Positions 48,301 to 62,800 of a stretch of 64,000 nucleotides of DNA are shown here, piece by piece. The DNA is from Gymnogyps californianus (Eukaryota; Chordata; Aves; Accipitriformes; Cathartidae). The stretch lies in NCBI RefSeq assembly GCF_018139145.2, contig NC_059473.1, positions 61,920,707-61,984,706 on the forward strand, given 5' to 3'. Within the stretch, counting starts at the first letter, position 1, and each line of letters opens with the position of its first letter. The notes beneath the pieces are model-generated. The model was not told where the DNA came from. It worked only from the letters and a program-made list of their open reading frames with translations, and did no database searches. Both the position numbers and the translations under genes were made by a program.

Positions 48301-50600
48301 AATGTTACAGATCATCCTCTTCACAGCTCCCGTCCACAGAGGGATTACAGTTTAATGGCTATGACGTTGCTATATATAGTAGCACTGTTTTTAAGAAAAG
48401 CCTGTCATCTACTGCTCCATCTAATAAAGGCAAGAGATTCTGCAACTTTTCACATCAAAAGATACAGCCTGATGTTTCTTATGAGTCACGAGTCAATGAA
48501 TTATGTAGTTTGCTTTCTCTTAAGCATGTAATTTGATCTCCAAACATGAGCAACAGTTTTTGTATTCCAATCAGTAAACAATTGCTCTTTAAAAACATTC
48601 TAGCTGATGTTTATTTGTACAATCTGTCCTTCAGCAGAGCCTTAGTTTGATGGAGTAAAAGATGTAACTCTAATAGCAAAGTGTCTAAAAACTGACAAAA
48701 CATTACATTTGATCATGTGTGATGAGTGCACTAAGGAAGTATGTAGTTTGGAAAGCTGATACAGCATCTCATTGAAATGACTATGTCTTAAACATTGCTT
48801 CTTTCTGAACTAACCAGTTGCTATCACTGCAGTGAGAATTTGCTTTTTTAAATTACAGGGATCAGATTTCCGACAAAAAACATGAGTAATGCATAGTCTG
48901 AACGAAAGAAAAATGAAACATTTTTCTTCAGTCTTAAAACTGATTGGTCTGGATACCTCTTTCCCTTGGGAAGAATGCAATGGGGTCCTTTATTTCATTA
49001 GAGATGTCAAACATGGAATCAATATCAGTGCTGAGACCTTGACTGGTGGGCAGGCTGGCTGGGCCCTTCTAGAGTAAGCAAACAAGATGTTCTTTCTTGA
49101 TTAGAACAACTTTGTTGCAATTAAGCAGGCTACAAAATAAAACAAAAAATAGCCTGGAAGATCAAACTGTAACTGAAAAATTGACTGCAGTTAGTTGTAT
49201 AACCTTAAAGGTAACAACTGTAGTGCCAGACAGCTTTGGACATCCATTTTTCAGACAAGAAAAAAGAAGTCCACTTCCAGTGGACTAACACTGTCCATTA
49301 TACAACACTTGAAAATATCATTATAACACAGGTATTTAAATACACAATAGAAATCTCTTATAATTTGTGCGGTAAGTAATTTTTTGAGCTGTCTTCACAG
49401 AGCTGCACATCACTTTGCAGAATTCATCCAAACCAAAGGAATATGCTATTGTAGTGTAGCATTTTAGACACTCTCTGCAGGAAACAGCACCTAAGGATTG
49501 CACTGGTCAGCAAGGTATCTCAAAGCAAACTATTTCAAAGCACCATGTCCTTCTGCAGATTTAGTTCCTTAAGTATAAATCATTGTAAATCCCTGGCTTT
49601 TGATAAAGGTTAAAAAAAAGAAGTGTCCCCATCTCCATCTTCCATAATGAGAAAATATATTTTTGCCAACACTGCTATTTTTTTTCCTAGTTCATGTTCA
49701 TTTCCTTTTACTGACTAAAACTGGAAGGAGTGTGCCTGGTTTTGTGCAAATATGGCAGGAATGCTTATTTTGGTAGTTTTTTTAATTTTATCTCCTTGCT
49801 TATGGCTTTGTATATTATTATGATAGCTATGCCCAGTGACAGAACAGTGGTAGATTTAGTACATCTATATCTCGTTCTGGATGTCCACAGTACAGTACAT
49901 TACCAACACCCTTATATATCATAGCTCCTTCAGTGCCACAGTCTTACAGACAAATCACTGCTATGACCATAGACCTTATGGACACAGCTGTGCAATTTTG
50001 ACAAGTCCCTAAATCACCAACTAGATTCTGATACACATTGACACATATTTCATCCCCGAAAAAGTTCCTTTATAGTCAACTGGACAACTCGTGAAAAAAA
50101 AGACACCCAGACTCCATATTTATTGGTCAGCTACCTATTCATTTTGTTTTCATGTTCTGGCCCATTTTTATGTTTGTTCTTATCTCTAATACTGATCTCT
50201 TTTTCTTTTCATGTGATCTTCCTCCCACAGTCGTGATACCTCAATGAAACAATAATGTTTTCTCATTGATTACTAAGGATGGGTTTTCAGGGCTTTTTAA
50301 TTCCTTGGGTCAGGCTGTGCTTTGAGACCTGTAAGGTGCAAGAGACCCTTAATCCAGCCACAGGACTCAGAGGCAAATTTCTTCTGTCAGCTGAGGAAGA
50401 CAAACCAAGGTTTGTACAGCCTATAGCAAAAGGGGTCCTAATCTGCCTCAGACTTTTAATGACTCTTTAAAAACAAAAATAATAATAGAGAAAGTTTACA
50501 ATAGACAGAGACTAGTCAAGTGGATGTGGATGTAGCTCAAATACACAGTAACTCCATAAATAAGTAATCAAGGAAGAAAAGATACATTGCCTTTCATCTC
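45386..50600. other. gene-empty DNA
   Basis: An 18-base T-run lies at 47266-47283. A small plus-strand exon-like piece at 46169-46220 is bounded by CAG and G|GTAAGT. Open frames (up to 132 codons, minus strand 45984-46382) are unsupported. No repeat families are recognised. Confidence 0.4.
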
Positions 50601-50619
50601 TAAATTGCTGTTTCAAATC

Positions 50620-50830
50620 CGGACCCGGTGTCTAAAATGTTAATTTGAGCCTATGACATCTATTCTGTGGCCAATGTGAAGTGAATTCCTGGTCCCTGGC
50701 CAGTTTCTAATGGACAGGTGGCAACTACCCAAGAAAAGATGACAACCACAATTGGCACCCCGGTGGGGAGTCATAGCAGTGGGACAAAGACTGAATCAGT
50801 CGAAAGAAAAAGTGATCTCCTCACCCCCTC
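50620..50830 (+). mobile_element. possible old LTR end with primer-binding-site-like sequence
   Basis: 'GACAACCACA' (50741-50750) would be an LTR end in CA. Two bases later comes TGGCACCCCGGTGGGGAG (50753-50770), an 18-base string with the shape of a retroviral primer-binding site: TGG complementary to a tRNA CCA end, then an imperfect stem-like C/G phrase nearest, by memory, to a tRNA-Asp type. The following 'AGTCATAGCAGTGGGACAAAGACTG' looks like retroviral leader. No gag frame follows and the LTR start was not located, so this is tentative. Confidence 0.35.
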
Positions 50831-53800
50831 CAGACAGTTCAGCTAAAGCAGGCCTGAAACAAATGGGCAAAGCACTGTGGGAGAAGATTGTATTATGATT
50901 GTCCTGCCATCCTTTTTCTTTGTGAATAAAACAGGAGACTTGTTTTTCCAAGGCTGTCAATCTCACACCTTTCACAATTTGAGAAATAAAGAGAGAAATG
51001 TTGCTCTGTCCCCCCTTACCAGGTCTCCCTGCTGTGACAGTGAGTGTTGCCAGTCACACGCTTGAGCTCTAGATCAAAACCAGGTGGCACAGCAAACTGT
51101 ATTTAAACTTTGACCCTCAGTTCCACTCTGTTGCACAGCTTTTGCTTGGAAAAAGAAAAAAAAGAGGAAAAAAAAAAAAGGTTTTGCTAACAACAAATGC
51201 TTTTCGCTTGCCAAAGAACTCATTAAATAGATATTCTACCCCAACCTCAAATATTTCTGTAGTGTGACCCTCCTCCCAGAGCACCAATTGTAAAAGGAAT
51301 TTGATAATGAATTTGTCTTCCAGATTCCAATATTTCATTTTCTTTCCTCTTTCCTTTTAGAACAACAACAGAAAAAAATCATAAAGAACAAGGAAAAAGA
51401 AATTGATAAATCTGTCTAGCTACTATGAGGAAACAAAATGACTGCTGTGCAATGTCATAGCCAGTAATGCCTCAGATTCAACTGAAACAGCATTGAAAAA
51501 TAGCCAAACAGGAATCTTTCATGTCTGACTTCATAGGTCACCCACCCCATGCTATGTGTTCTTTCTGTGAATCTCTCAGCTAAGTACTTCCAGCTAAAGT
51601 AGTTCAAATACACAGAATGAGAAAAATCAACAAAGAACAAGACACAATGAGCAGTCTAGAAATGCCACTTAGCTAGTGCATTGTAACAGGCAGCACTGGA
51701 TTAGTAGCAACATGGCAAACAACTCATTACAACTTGAGAGTTTGTCTTACGACTGGAGTACCTTTCAGATTTATCATCCTAGTTTCGAATGTGCTATCAG
51801 ATATGTACATGATCAGAGCACAGCTGATGTTCATTTGAATTAAGAAAATCCCCAGACTCTGCACTTACAGCAAAATGCTACTTTGAAGTAGCTTAATAGC
51901 AACTAGAGGCCATGAATAAGCACAAGACATTGGAAAATACATTCAATGAAAGGAACTGTCTCAAGAATTTATTCTAAAATGTAGAAAACAGAGGCATGGA
52001 AACTGGAAAGGCTGCCTGTCTTCCTCCACTAAAATAACAGCAACTGCTTAACTGGACACTATTTTGGATATCATATTTCCATTTAAAAAAAATATATATA
52101 TATATACTAAGAGTATCTACCACACTTGGAATTACCACTAGTGAAATGGAGTAAGGAAGAATATTTTCCTGCATTCTGCATGTGTGTTTGCATGCTTTTA
52201 TACAGTTACACCTCCAAAACTGCAAAAGCTATACAGCAGGAATAATCAACCCTACAAAAGCTTTGCAATAGTTGGGACTTTAAAGGTTTTCTGCATTAAC
52301 CAAGGATTACTTCTTTTTAAAACACGTGACAACAGAAAACTCTTTCAAGTTGGCTAAGAGATTCAGAAAAAAGCAAAGGCTCTGATTTCATATTATTTTT
52401 GCACTGTTTAATCAGTTACATTGTTGGTAGACTTCTAATGTTTTGTATTTACCTGATTTCTGTCATCTTTCTGGTTTAAGAAAGCACAGTAAAATGCCAG
52501 CCTATAACTTTACAACAAGGATCAGGCGCAGATAGCGGTGCAAGAAGTCCCCAGGCTGGATTCTTGTTTACACTGCAAATCCAAATAACTCCATGACTTC
52601 AGGGAACTTACTTATCCATGACAATAGTGTAAAAACTATCAGAATCTAGGCCACCAATTCTATTTGTTGCAGTTGAGAGGCTGACCCAAGCACATGGGAT
52701 TTAAAAAGAAGGTATCACTTCAGTAAAGCAGTGAAGAGCTCAGAACGATTTCTTCAGATCAGTAGCTTTATTGTTTTTTTTTATACTTACTTGCATTGCA
52801 TCTGGTCATGTCTTTCTCATATTACCTTTGCTCACAAAGGTTAGTCGATGCTGGTTTACCTTGGCCTGGTTTACCCTACTTGTTTTTCCATGTTCATTTA
52901 CATGCCATTCAGTCTCTGGCTCATTTGTACATGACTAGTACTACATTCCTAGGTAACAATATGTCTTAATAATTTTTTGCTCAGTAGTGTATATAGAAAT
53001 CAATCACTCTCTGCTTTACTTCTCATTAGTTACATTTTCATTTTTTAGCCTGGTTTTCTAAGGAAATAAGGCTTGCTTGATCATGCTTGGCTGTCTGTTG
53101 ACCCCCTTCTAATAACTTTGTAATCTATCAGATCTGAAAGAGAGGTTGGAATCTGAAAGATAAGTTATTATGAGAATTGTGAGGAAAAGTCAGAAATCAG
53201 GTGGAGGAAAGTCCAGAATTATTGCCCCCACCAAAGGACAGGCAGACAGACCCGCATAGCAGCAGGGAGCGAGCTGGCCCAGGAGCACGTCTGCAGCACC
53301 AGGTTACCCACCACAAATACTTTTGCTTGCTCAGGGGAGGGTACCACAAGGAAAAGAAGAGTAATTGTGAAGCTGGCAGTGTGTATGTAAAAGAATTAGG
53401 GCACAAATCCATAGGAAACCAGGTTTCATTAGTTACTCTCTTTAGGAACTACACATTTTACAGTTTCAAATCTTTATAAACATATGTTGCCCAGAACCAT
53501 ACCATTCTGTCCCACTTGAGAAATCAAAACCCTGTTCTCCCTGCTTTTATGGGCAATCTTCTCTTTACAGCACAAGCACTCCAACTCCACTCCTGTACAA
53601 TTTCTGTAAATAATGTAATCATAAAAGAACTTCTCTTTATTAAAAAGTGAGTGTTTCAGGTTTTTCTTGTTCATGCCGTTGGCCTATTTTACAAACACAG
53701 CTCAAGTAATCCTACTTTTCAGTTTCCACATCAACACTGATTTGCAACTGAGAACACTATTTTCCAAAAGAGAAGATCAGATATTCTCAAACATTCCAGG

Positions 53801-56800
53801 CTATATTTGTGAGTCCCTATCTCCAAAGATCTGAGTGAAGTTGAGCTGCATTACAAAGTATTTGTATTACAAAGAGAAAGGTATCAGGCCTTCCCTTTTA
53901 TTGAGACATCTCTAGAGTTCATTTTTTTCTCTTTTAAGTATCTGGTGATACAGAGGAAGACACAGCACTGGTTGTGTGCCACAGCTCCAGGTATGAGTCT
54001 TTTTGCTTCCTCTCACAGTTGTTGCTTGCTTTTAAAAATTTTCAAATAATTTTCCAGTCCTTCTCAGTCCTAAGCCCTGGATATTCGAATAAACCCAGGA
54101 TAACAATTGATAATCTTGGGTGAGGCTACTGATTTGTGGTTAAACAGTCCCCTAAAAACTTCTTTCTTTTCTTCTTGCTGACTTTATTCCTGTTGATGTT
54201 GTCCCTATATTTGACCTATATAACTTTCTAGATGAAGAATTAAAATTCACGTATCTCAGCCACTTTAAGTTAATGTAATTATAGAGTATAAAACTCTCAA
54301 GCAATAACCATAAATAGTTACCAAATATTTCCATTTTCTTAAACGAAATCAGAAGTTACATGATGTGCCATTTGGCCACGTTGAAAATCTTTACTGTAAC
54401 TCAATTGCAGTTGTCAACTATGCAATTTCTGATACATGAAGCGGCCTCACATTATCAGAATAAATCCATTTTACCCACCCTTCTCTCTGAAATGGCACAC
54501 ACAAGCAAAACAATTTTTATGGCTCAATTTAGTTATTTGCTGCACCAGTCTATACTACTAAAAAGCCAGACATGGGTTTAGAAGGGGCAATATTAGTTTA
54601 CTTGTGCAGAAATGTGAGAATTTTGCCACTTATTTAGGGCTGGAACTTTGCATTTCAGAATATAGAAGATGTAGGAATTAGTATTATCCTTATGGTTGAC
54701 CATATGTGAGTTTTCTGTTATATCTGTCTATCTACATCTATATATATCTTATCAGCAATATACTGTTTTTGTTTTGAGTTACAATTACACACAAGAACAT
54801 CTGTCATATTGACAATGTTGTTACGAAGTCTTTAAAGACTACAAGGATCCAGACCCAAACAGAATTATTTTGAGGATAGCTAGAGAGAGAGAATATGAAG
54901 AAACGTTACATTAATTATAAAGATTAGTATGCTCCATGTTTTTCCTGTTTTCTTTTGGGAAAAAGATCAGGAAGCTGACGTTAGTATCATGGTATTCCTA
55001 ACAGAACAACGTAACTGTGGCAGGTGAGCAATGTCATTTTTGAGACTGTTTGAACTTTTTAATAAAACACTAGTGAAAGACCTGCCCATTCACGAGAGAA
55101 TAGCTAATAACTCACTAGTTTGGAAATCAAGCTGGGACTCGAAAGATTCTCTTCTCCATGTCCACAAGTGTTTCTACATCACCTACATCAGGATTACCCT
55201 GACCAGGAAAGGTGCCTCATCAAGAGGACTCCTAATAAGCTCTCTTTGAAAGAACACATGTGATCTAGCAACCCCCAGACTGTGAATCTCTGGCTTAGAT
55301 TTCAATCTATGGGGATAAGTTTGCATTACTCCCTGAATGACTCGCCAGCCCAGAGGAAAGTAGTCTGTACAATCACTTTCAAGTAGCATTTGGAACACTG
55401 TTCATTACCATAAGCATTTATCTGTTTTATTATTTATGTAAACTAGTGCTTTTGACAAATGAGTAAATTTGACACACGCTTGCAGGAAAAAATACCAAAT
55501 CAACCTTTAAATTGTCTCATTTAGGAAAATATTTATATTCTGGGAAATACGCCTTATTTTTCCTTAGTAGGGACTTTCCATCATATCCTTTAGCAATTTT
55601 GTTATTAATATGCTCACTAATACATTAATGGAAGTCTATTGTTCACTGTGTTTTATCTTTTCATATTAATTTCATATTGTATCATTTGTATTCACTTTGG
55701 TGAACGCTCCTTTTGATCTGCATCTTATCACATTAATGATTTTGCTACAAACAACATTGTATTATGAGACTTCAATATTCTGTCAGCATATGTAAATGCT
55801 AATAATTCAAAGTTGATCAAACCACATGGCAAAAAGAAGGTCAATAAATGAGCAGTCATAATATAGGGTTGGCAAAGCTATTAGAAAAATATGGAACTCA
55901 TTAATGACCATTGTATAAGATACTTTTAGAGATGAATAATGACATGAGAATCTAGAAGTAGATAGTTAATTAACTATTAGTGCATAATTTGTGACTAAAT
56001 GTATTTCCAACAACAAATTATTAAATAGGTAGGGAAACTGACACCGCTTTTTTGCCCTCGTATTGTTTATTTTCATCTATATCTCTTTCACCATCTCTGC
56101 TCTTTTTATTCACAGTGTGCCCGTATTAGTTTTGCTCTCTGAGGATATGTTGTCCATATTTTTCAGGCTGTTCCTCACATTCAGACATTTCCCCTCTTCC
56201 ACATCTTTTCATTTTAAACCCAGGCTCAGTTCTGTGGGTGTCTGTGGTAAATGTGCAAAATCCAGAAAGCTAAGGTGAATTTGAAGCTAGGCAAAAAGAA
56301 CTGTCTTTCATCCCTACTGTATGCAGTACTGGGATAATTATTTTTCGAAATGAGATTATACTGGTCACCTTATAATATCTCCATGATAATCTACCCTTTT
56401 TTTATGTAATATCAGATAAATGCAAGCCAAAGAGATTGTGCTTCAGTTGAGACTGTTTAAATGTGGGCAGCTAAGGATTCTGAAAGTCTGCTTTATCCTG
56501 AGGCTGAACTTTTAAATTCCACTTCATTTTATTTCTTTAAATGCAGTCTCTGTGCAGATTTTGAGGTAAAGGTTTTGTAGGGAAGTGAACAGTGCAGCAT
56601 TAACCGTTGTTCAAATTACACAGCACACAAACATGCTCTGGAGTTTTGGTAAGTAAATAATTGGAGAAACAGAAATAATGTTATTTCTTAAGAGAGTTAA
56701 GAGAGCTACCTTTCCAGAATTCAAATACAAATAAATGTTTCTGTTGGGAAAACAAAGTGGGATTTTTGGTTGTTAGATTCACATCTGCTCAGTTCAGAAT

Positions 56801-59800
56801 TGTCTTCTCAAAGAGATGGAGCAGTGTTTAGTGATAAAGGAAACACAGAGTGATCCTTTCAACTTTAAAGCTGCTCCTGCTGATGTCATAGGCCAGAATT
56901 TTAAGAAATTTTACTGTTTTGGAGAGAACTTCATCATCATCATCCATGAACCATCTCATCAGTCTTTAAGTCGTTGCTTAACATTCTTCTGCCTCAATAG
57001 CTTTGAAACAAACAAACAAGCACCCTTTGGCAGCAGGTACACAGGGGCTGTACTTAAACTCCTGACTGCTAGGGTGACTGATTTTGTCTCATCAGATATG
57101 TCCAGAAGGGTGATTTGAGCCTGTGTAAAAGTATTTAAGTTTGCTTTAAACTGCCTTTATACATACCATTGACTTCTTGGACACCCATTCCCGCTGTATC
57201 CCAGTTTTATCCTTTCTATTAGAAAGTGCTTGAGGAACACGAACTACAGTTTTGGTTTTGCAGTTGTACAGCAGGTCCTACACACTGGGGACACAATGGG
57301 GTCCTCGTTCCTGACAGGTTTCTAGGTAGTGTTATCATTTAAATTACAGGAAAAAAAGAAGAAAAAGAAAAGGAAAAAAAAGCCCCAGAACAAAACCCAA
57401 AACTCAATAAACCAATTCTAAAATCTTCCCTGAGGTGTCAGGAATCAAAATCAATCCAGCCCATTGAGACTGATGAGTAGTTGCATACAAGCAGGACCTG
57501 CCAGCCTAGTCCGCTACTCTCACTCCGGCAAAAAGTCTGGCAGATGTAATGGCCTTCTAGTAAAATGAATATGTAATCTAACCTCGGTGCAATGTTGTAA
57601 CCCACTAGTGTCAAGCACAGCTTTTTTTTTTTTTTCTTTCCATAGAATAATGATGCCCAAAAGTGTTCTAATAATTATCCTGAGTTGTCTCGGTTCTTCC
57701 TCAGCAGCGTTGGGAAATAAATTCTTATGACAAACCACAGTAGGACATGCAAACACAACTTTGCATCCTGCTTTCCAGTAAATTTTATGGAGAGCCTGGA
57801 GGCTGAATCATCAGCACTTTTTCTTTTCTTTCCTTGCCTTACCTTTTTGTCAAATGTCATAATGCTTTTACTGCTGGAAGCAAATATACAAACATGCAAG
57901 AAAATGAAATCAAGGATTAAAACTTCACTCAGGCCATTCCCAAATATATTTTATTTGGACAGCTCACTTCCTTTATTCCTGTTGCTTATTCAGTCACCTT
58001 AGTTCTCTTTTTAGTTTGAATGCATTTTCAGCCTAGCAGGATACTAAACGTTTCTGCTTGCATGTTTTTGTGCCTTTCCGAAGATTTACTTGAACTCCCA
58101 TTTTTAGTACCACACACTTGCCAGGTTTCTTGCATAGCACAAACATTTTGAAACTGTCCAATCAGGCTTACTTTTGACTGGAATCTAATTACTGCTGTTG
58201 GACCTGGCCTTGCCTTGGTCCTTATTTGCTCTTTGAAGTTACTCATTTCAGAGCATTTAAAATTCATACAATTAACTTGTTCAAGGAATGTAGATGCTTG
58301 GTTATTATTAGGCTTTTCTTTTTTTTTTTTTTTTCCCCAGCAAACCCATGCAAGTAGTCCAGCCCCATCTATTTGTATAATCTATTGAGCTGGGTGATCT
58401 ATTTATGACATAATGGAAAAGCAGGCGAGAGTGATGGGAGCCGTGTGCTTGGCAGTAGCTGTTGTAATCAATATTCCAGTCACGAACAAACTGTCAAAAA
58501 TTAAGGATGCACAGAACTGTATTATTTTATCATGGGCTGGGTTATTTTCAAAGGAATCTGGGGGACTTACAGGCCCAGCTCTCATTAAATTCTAATGGGA
58601 ACTGGGAGTCAAACTCTATTGAGCTGCCTTCAAAAAAATCACAGCAGTGGTGAATAATTTTATGAGGTCATCCAATCAAAATAAATTCCATCATGATCTC
58701 TACACACAATTAAACAACTTCTTGGGCTTAATTCTTCTCTTTTAAAAGGATTAAGAAAACCAAAATAAATTGTATTTACATTTTTGTAGGATTTCAAATT
58801 GTTTTCCTAGCAATAGCCTGGCTTCTTTTTTCCTTTTAGAGGCAAATTATTTTTCATGTCATACTTTGTCTTCACTGTGCCATAATCTCATGAGAAAGTG
58901 ATGAAAAATGCAATTGCTGATACAGGCCCCAACACTTGCAGCAGGGGAAGAAGATGTGCAGTACATGTTCTGAGACTTTTGCATTCTACAGGTAATCCTG
59001 GTAAAACAAAGAAGTGTGATACAATTTAGTGTTAGATTAAACAGCAAGGATCAATAGTTCTCCAGCATTAATAAACTTTCATCTCTTGTCACCCACCAAG
59101 TTTTTCTTCAATAATGTATTCATATATTTAATTTTGTGCAAATTTTTACCAGAGCCCTGCCTACATGCTGGGTTTCTGTATAATGTAAATGGTGAAGTAA
59201 GGAGATCAGAAGCAGCAAATTGTCATGATATGGAGCATTTTCCCTGCCCTTGCAGCTGTCCCGTGAGTGGTTGTCATCAAGGTGGCCTGCCATCCTCCCG
59301 CTCGATCAGTGTTAATGTATTTCCTCACATAGGCAGGAGTACTTCTTCCCAGCTTCTTCCTCTTACCTCATGACTCTACAGGAAAATATTACACAAATTT
59401 GAATCTTTACTCTTCCCAAAAGGTCACTTTCACAGTGACTGTGGGCAAATTTATAAATTACATACATGGTGGGGGGGATTCTCTCTTTCTGGGTCAGATT
59501 TTTTTATAAGGTAGACAAACTGTTCATTCATCCTAACCTGAAGGACCCTGTTCTTGTCTCATCCTTGCAAATATAGAATTCAGGAAATCCACAGGAGGGG
59601 ACTGCAAATCCAAGTTCACTGATGAGTTCGGTGATGTTGTTCTTGCTGAAATCATGCATCACTTGAGTTGATCCACCTTGTATTACCATACAATCCTTTT
59701 GGGAAAAACTGGGTGTGTTTACAGGTCCACAGTCCTGCATCCTCCTTCATGCAATGTCATAAAACGTTCACATTTTTAAAATAAGTGACTTGCCTGTGGA

Positions 59801-62800
59801 CCAGGCCATGCAGCTGAGATTTTTCTCCTGTCATTTGCTTTATCTGACATCAAGGTATGTAAAACTGAACAAAAAAAATCAATAAGAAGCTGAGGACCTT
59901 AATTACCAGTAAGGGTTGATTAATAACAGTCTCTATTTCCTCTCTCTTTTCCCCTTCTCCAAATATTCAGTGGTGGTACCAGATACAGTAATTAGAAAAC
60001 TCAGTGCAAGTGAGGCAATTTTCTTTTACAATGAAACCTTTGCTTTTACTGCTCCATGAAAGCAAGACAAGGTCTATTAAAATGACATTAAAAGATGAGC
60101 TGCCGGACTGAATTAGAAAATAGGTTTTAGACAATCCAAAGAAGAAAGTAGGGAATGAGATATGATTAAAATATTGATATGATGAATAAGGAGACAGAAA
60201 AATGGAATGAGCAGCTTTTTAGTCAAACTAAGTTTTCCTTCATTCCTTTCAATTTTCCACTGGTTCAAAAGTTTTCAGTAAATATGTGAACATATTTCTA
60301 CACATATAGCCATACATGTATGCATACATGCACAGACACACACACACATATGTCCTCAGCTGATATGAAATAACCTTTTTTCTAACATCTTTTTCCTGTG
60401 ATAACATAATGGCTAATGCTTAGCTAAAAACTTGCATACAATCCTTCACTCAGAACCCAGATTTCTCAGAATACAGTTTTATATGATGTTAATGCAGCCA
60501 GCAGTTCCAAGAAAATATATCTGGTATTCCCTGTGTGACTACTCTATCATCTTGTTAGATTTCACTTTTATTATCAATAATTGTTCCACAATTTTCTTAG
60601 TTTTATCACAAAGTATTTGTTTTCTTATGAGTGAATGTTTGTGAAGCTTATGGTCTCATTACAATCAATACCAATACTTGCAGCAATAAAGGCAACTGAG
60701 TTCCAGAAAAAAAATCCACAGTAAAAAATATGTATTTTTAGCCACTTTAAGAATTTCCTTTTTTTCTTTTTTTCCCCTCCACTTAGAACATTTCCAAAGG
60801 TTACTGGAGCTACTGTTTTTCACACAGTCTTTGAAACTCCAGAGTACCTTCCATCAGCATCTATGAAGAGAGTCATACATTTTCAATCTGTTGAAAATAA
60901 TTGTGTGGAAAAACCCATTCTGTTGCTTCCAGACACAATCCAATCAGTGTAATGGTTTTTGAGAAAGAAGGAACTATATTCACATTTCATTCATGTAAAG
61001 AACGACATAATAGAAGACTTTCATGGTAGATGAGCACCCTGCAGGTACTGCAGTTTGCTGCAGCATACATAAGGCCTTGTTGGGTTCATTGCATAACGAA
61101 AAAATCTCTCTTAAATTGTACTTTTCCCCCAGGCTTCAAATGCATATTTTTTTAAATGGACTGAAGCAGGAAATGGAGGGATTTTGCACCCCAGTATGAC
61201 TTTCGCTTTTTAATGGCAGCTCTGATATTCTGGGAGAACTTGCCATAATACTTGTCGGTCTTTAATGAGGTAAAATTGACCCAAACAGCAGATACCAGGG
61301 CCCTCACCATCAAACTTAGATCATTATTTCCCAATCAGACAAAGAAAAACCCTAAAACAAAAACAACCAAGGAAATGAACATCTTGTTTCTTTTTGGTAT
61401 TCTCTGTGCCTGTTACCTTTGTGTGGTTTTCAGTTTTAATTGAAATTCAGTAACAGCAGAGTTCAAACGTGGAGTGGATGTCAGCCAGTGTACTGCAGCA
61501 GCAGCACTGCCAGAGAGGTGCGGTTGTTTGACAAAGAAGAATGTTCCTTTGCTTTTTATAGCACATCATTGTTATCGGTTTCCTTTTTGTTGTAGTGGGA
61601 AAGATAGCCGCCACTTTCGTGTTCAAACGCTGTGCCCACGACAATCCCTCCTCAGCCACTCGTACCTCTCCAAATCACATTCCTCCTGAGCTGAGACTGC
61701 TCACCTTCACTCTGCACACAGAGGCAACTGATTTGAGAAAGCATGTGTTAACAAAGACATATCCTTAAATTAAATACTGGGGGAAAAATGTAGAGCTGGA
61801 GACATTCAAACGTGTCAGAGAAGTGAGTTTTGAACAGTGGTGACTAGAATTTGCTCTAACTTGACTTGTTTGACCTTACATGTGTTAACTGATTGATTTT
61901 AATTCAAGAGATGCTAATGCTTAACTGATATATAATCTATATACATATATAAATGAGCAATAGAAAAAGTATGCAGGAGAAAAAGAGTTCTTGAGGAAAA
62001 GCCTTGTGTGGTTCAACATTACTAAAAAGCATGAAAGATCTCTTCTTAGCAAGGTTTATTAGCTTTTACATGCAATTCTTGTACTTCATTTTAAACTGTG
62101 TAGTTTCATATTTTGGATCAGTTCTAAACAGCACTCAAGATAGATTATAGATATGTTGTATTTGCAAAGCACCACTTTTATTACAGAAACAAAGATTTGT
62201 ATTATTTATTTGCTTTATTAATGTAACGTTCACTGGCAGAGTTTATATTAGTCTTCATCAAACCTTTCCAGAAAAATGAAATTTGTGGTACAACTGCATC
62301 TGTTATACGGGATTTGTAGGTCTAGAATTGGCAGTCAGCAATCATGCCTGTTCACATACCTGTGTGAAATGGCCCAGGTTAACACATATTTGCAATTTCA
62401 TGTGGCCCAAGTGAGTTCATTTGGAGACTTCTCATGAAGAGGAAAATTCCTGCATGATTTAGCAAAGCTTGCGAGTTCACTCACCCCTCCTGAAACCTAA
62501 AAGATACTGAAAGAAACCAGAGAAATATTTACGTTGTTTGTAACTCTCATAAGTTTATGTAACATGTTACTAGTTCATGAAAGCTCTTTAATTCATAGAA
62601 TGCTTATATTTTTAGGTAATGCTAGTCTTACAGAGGTAATTTGAACTAAGTTTATTTTATTGCATTGGATACATTTTTGTGGAGGTTAGGTGCTAACTAT
62701 GCAGTTGAATTTAGAATGGAAAACACAGAATTTCACACTGAGGATGAATAATTCAGTTTTTAAGTTGCTAGCAAGATAAGAATAAGTGGATTGCTGTCAA

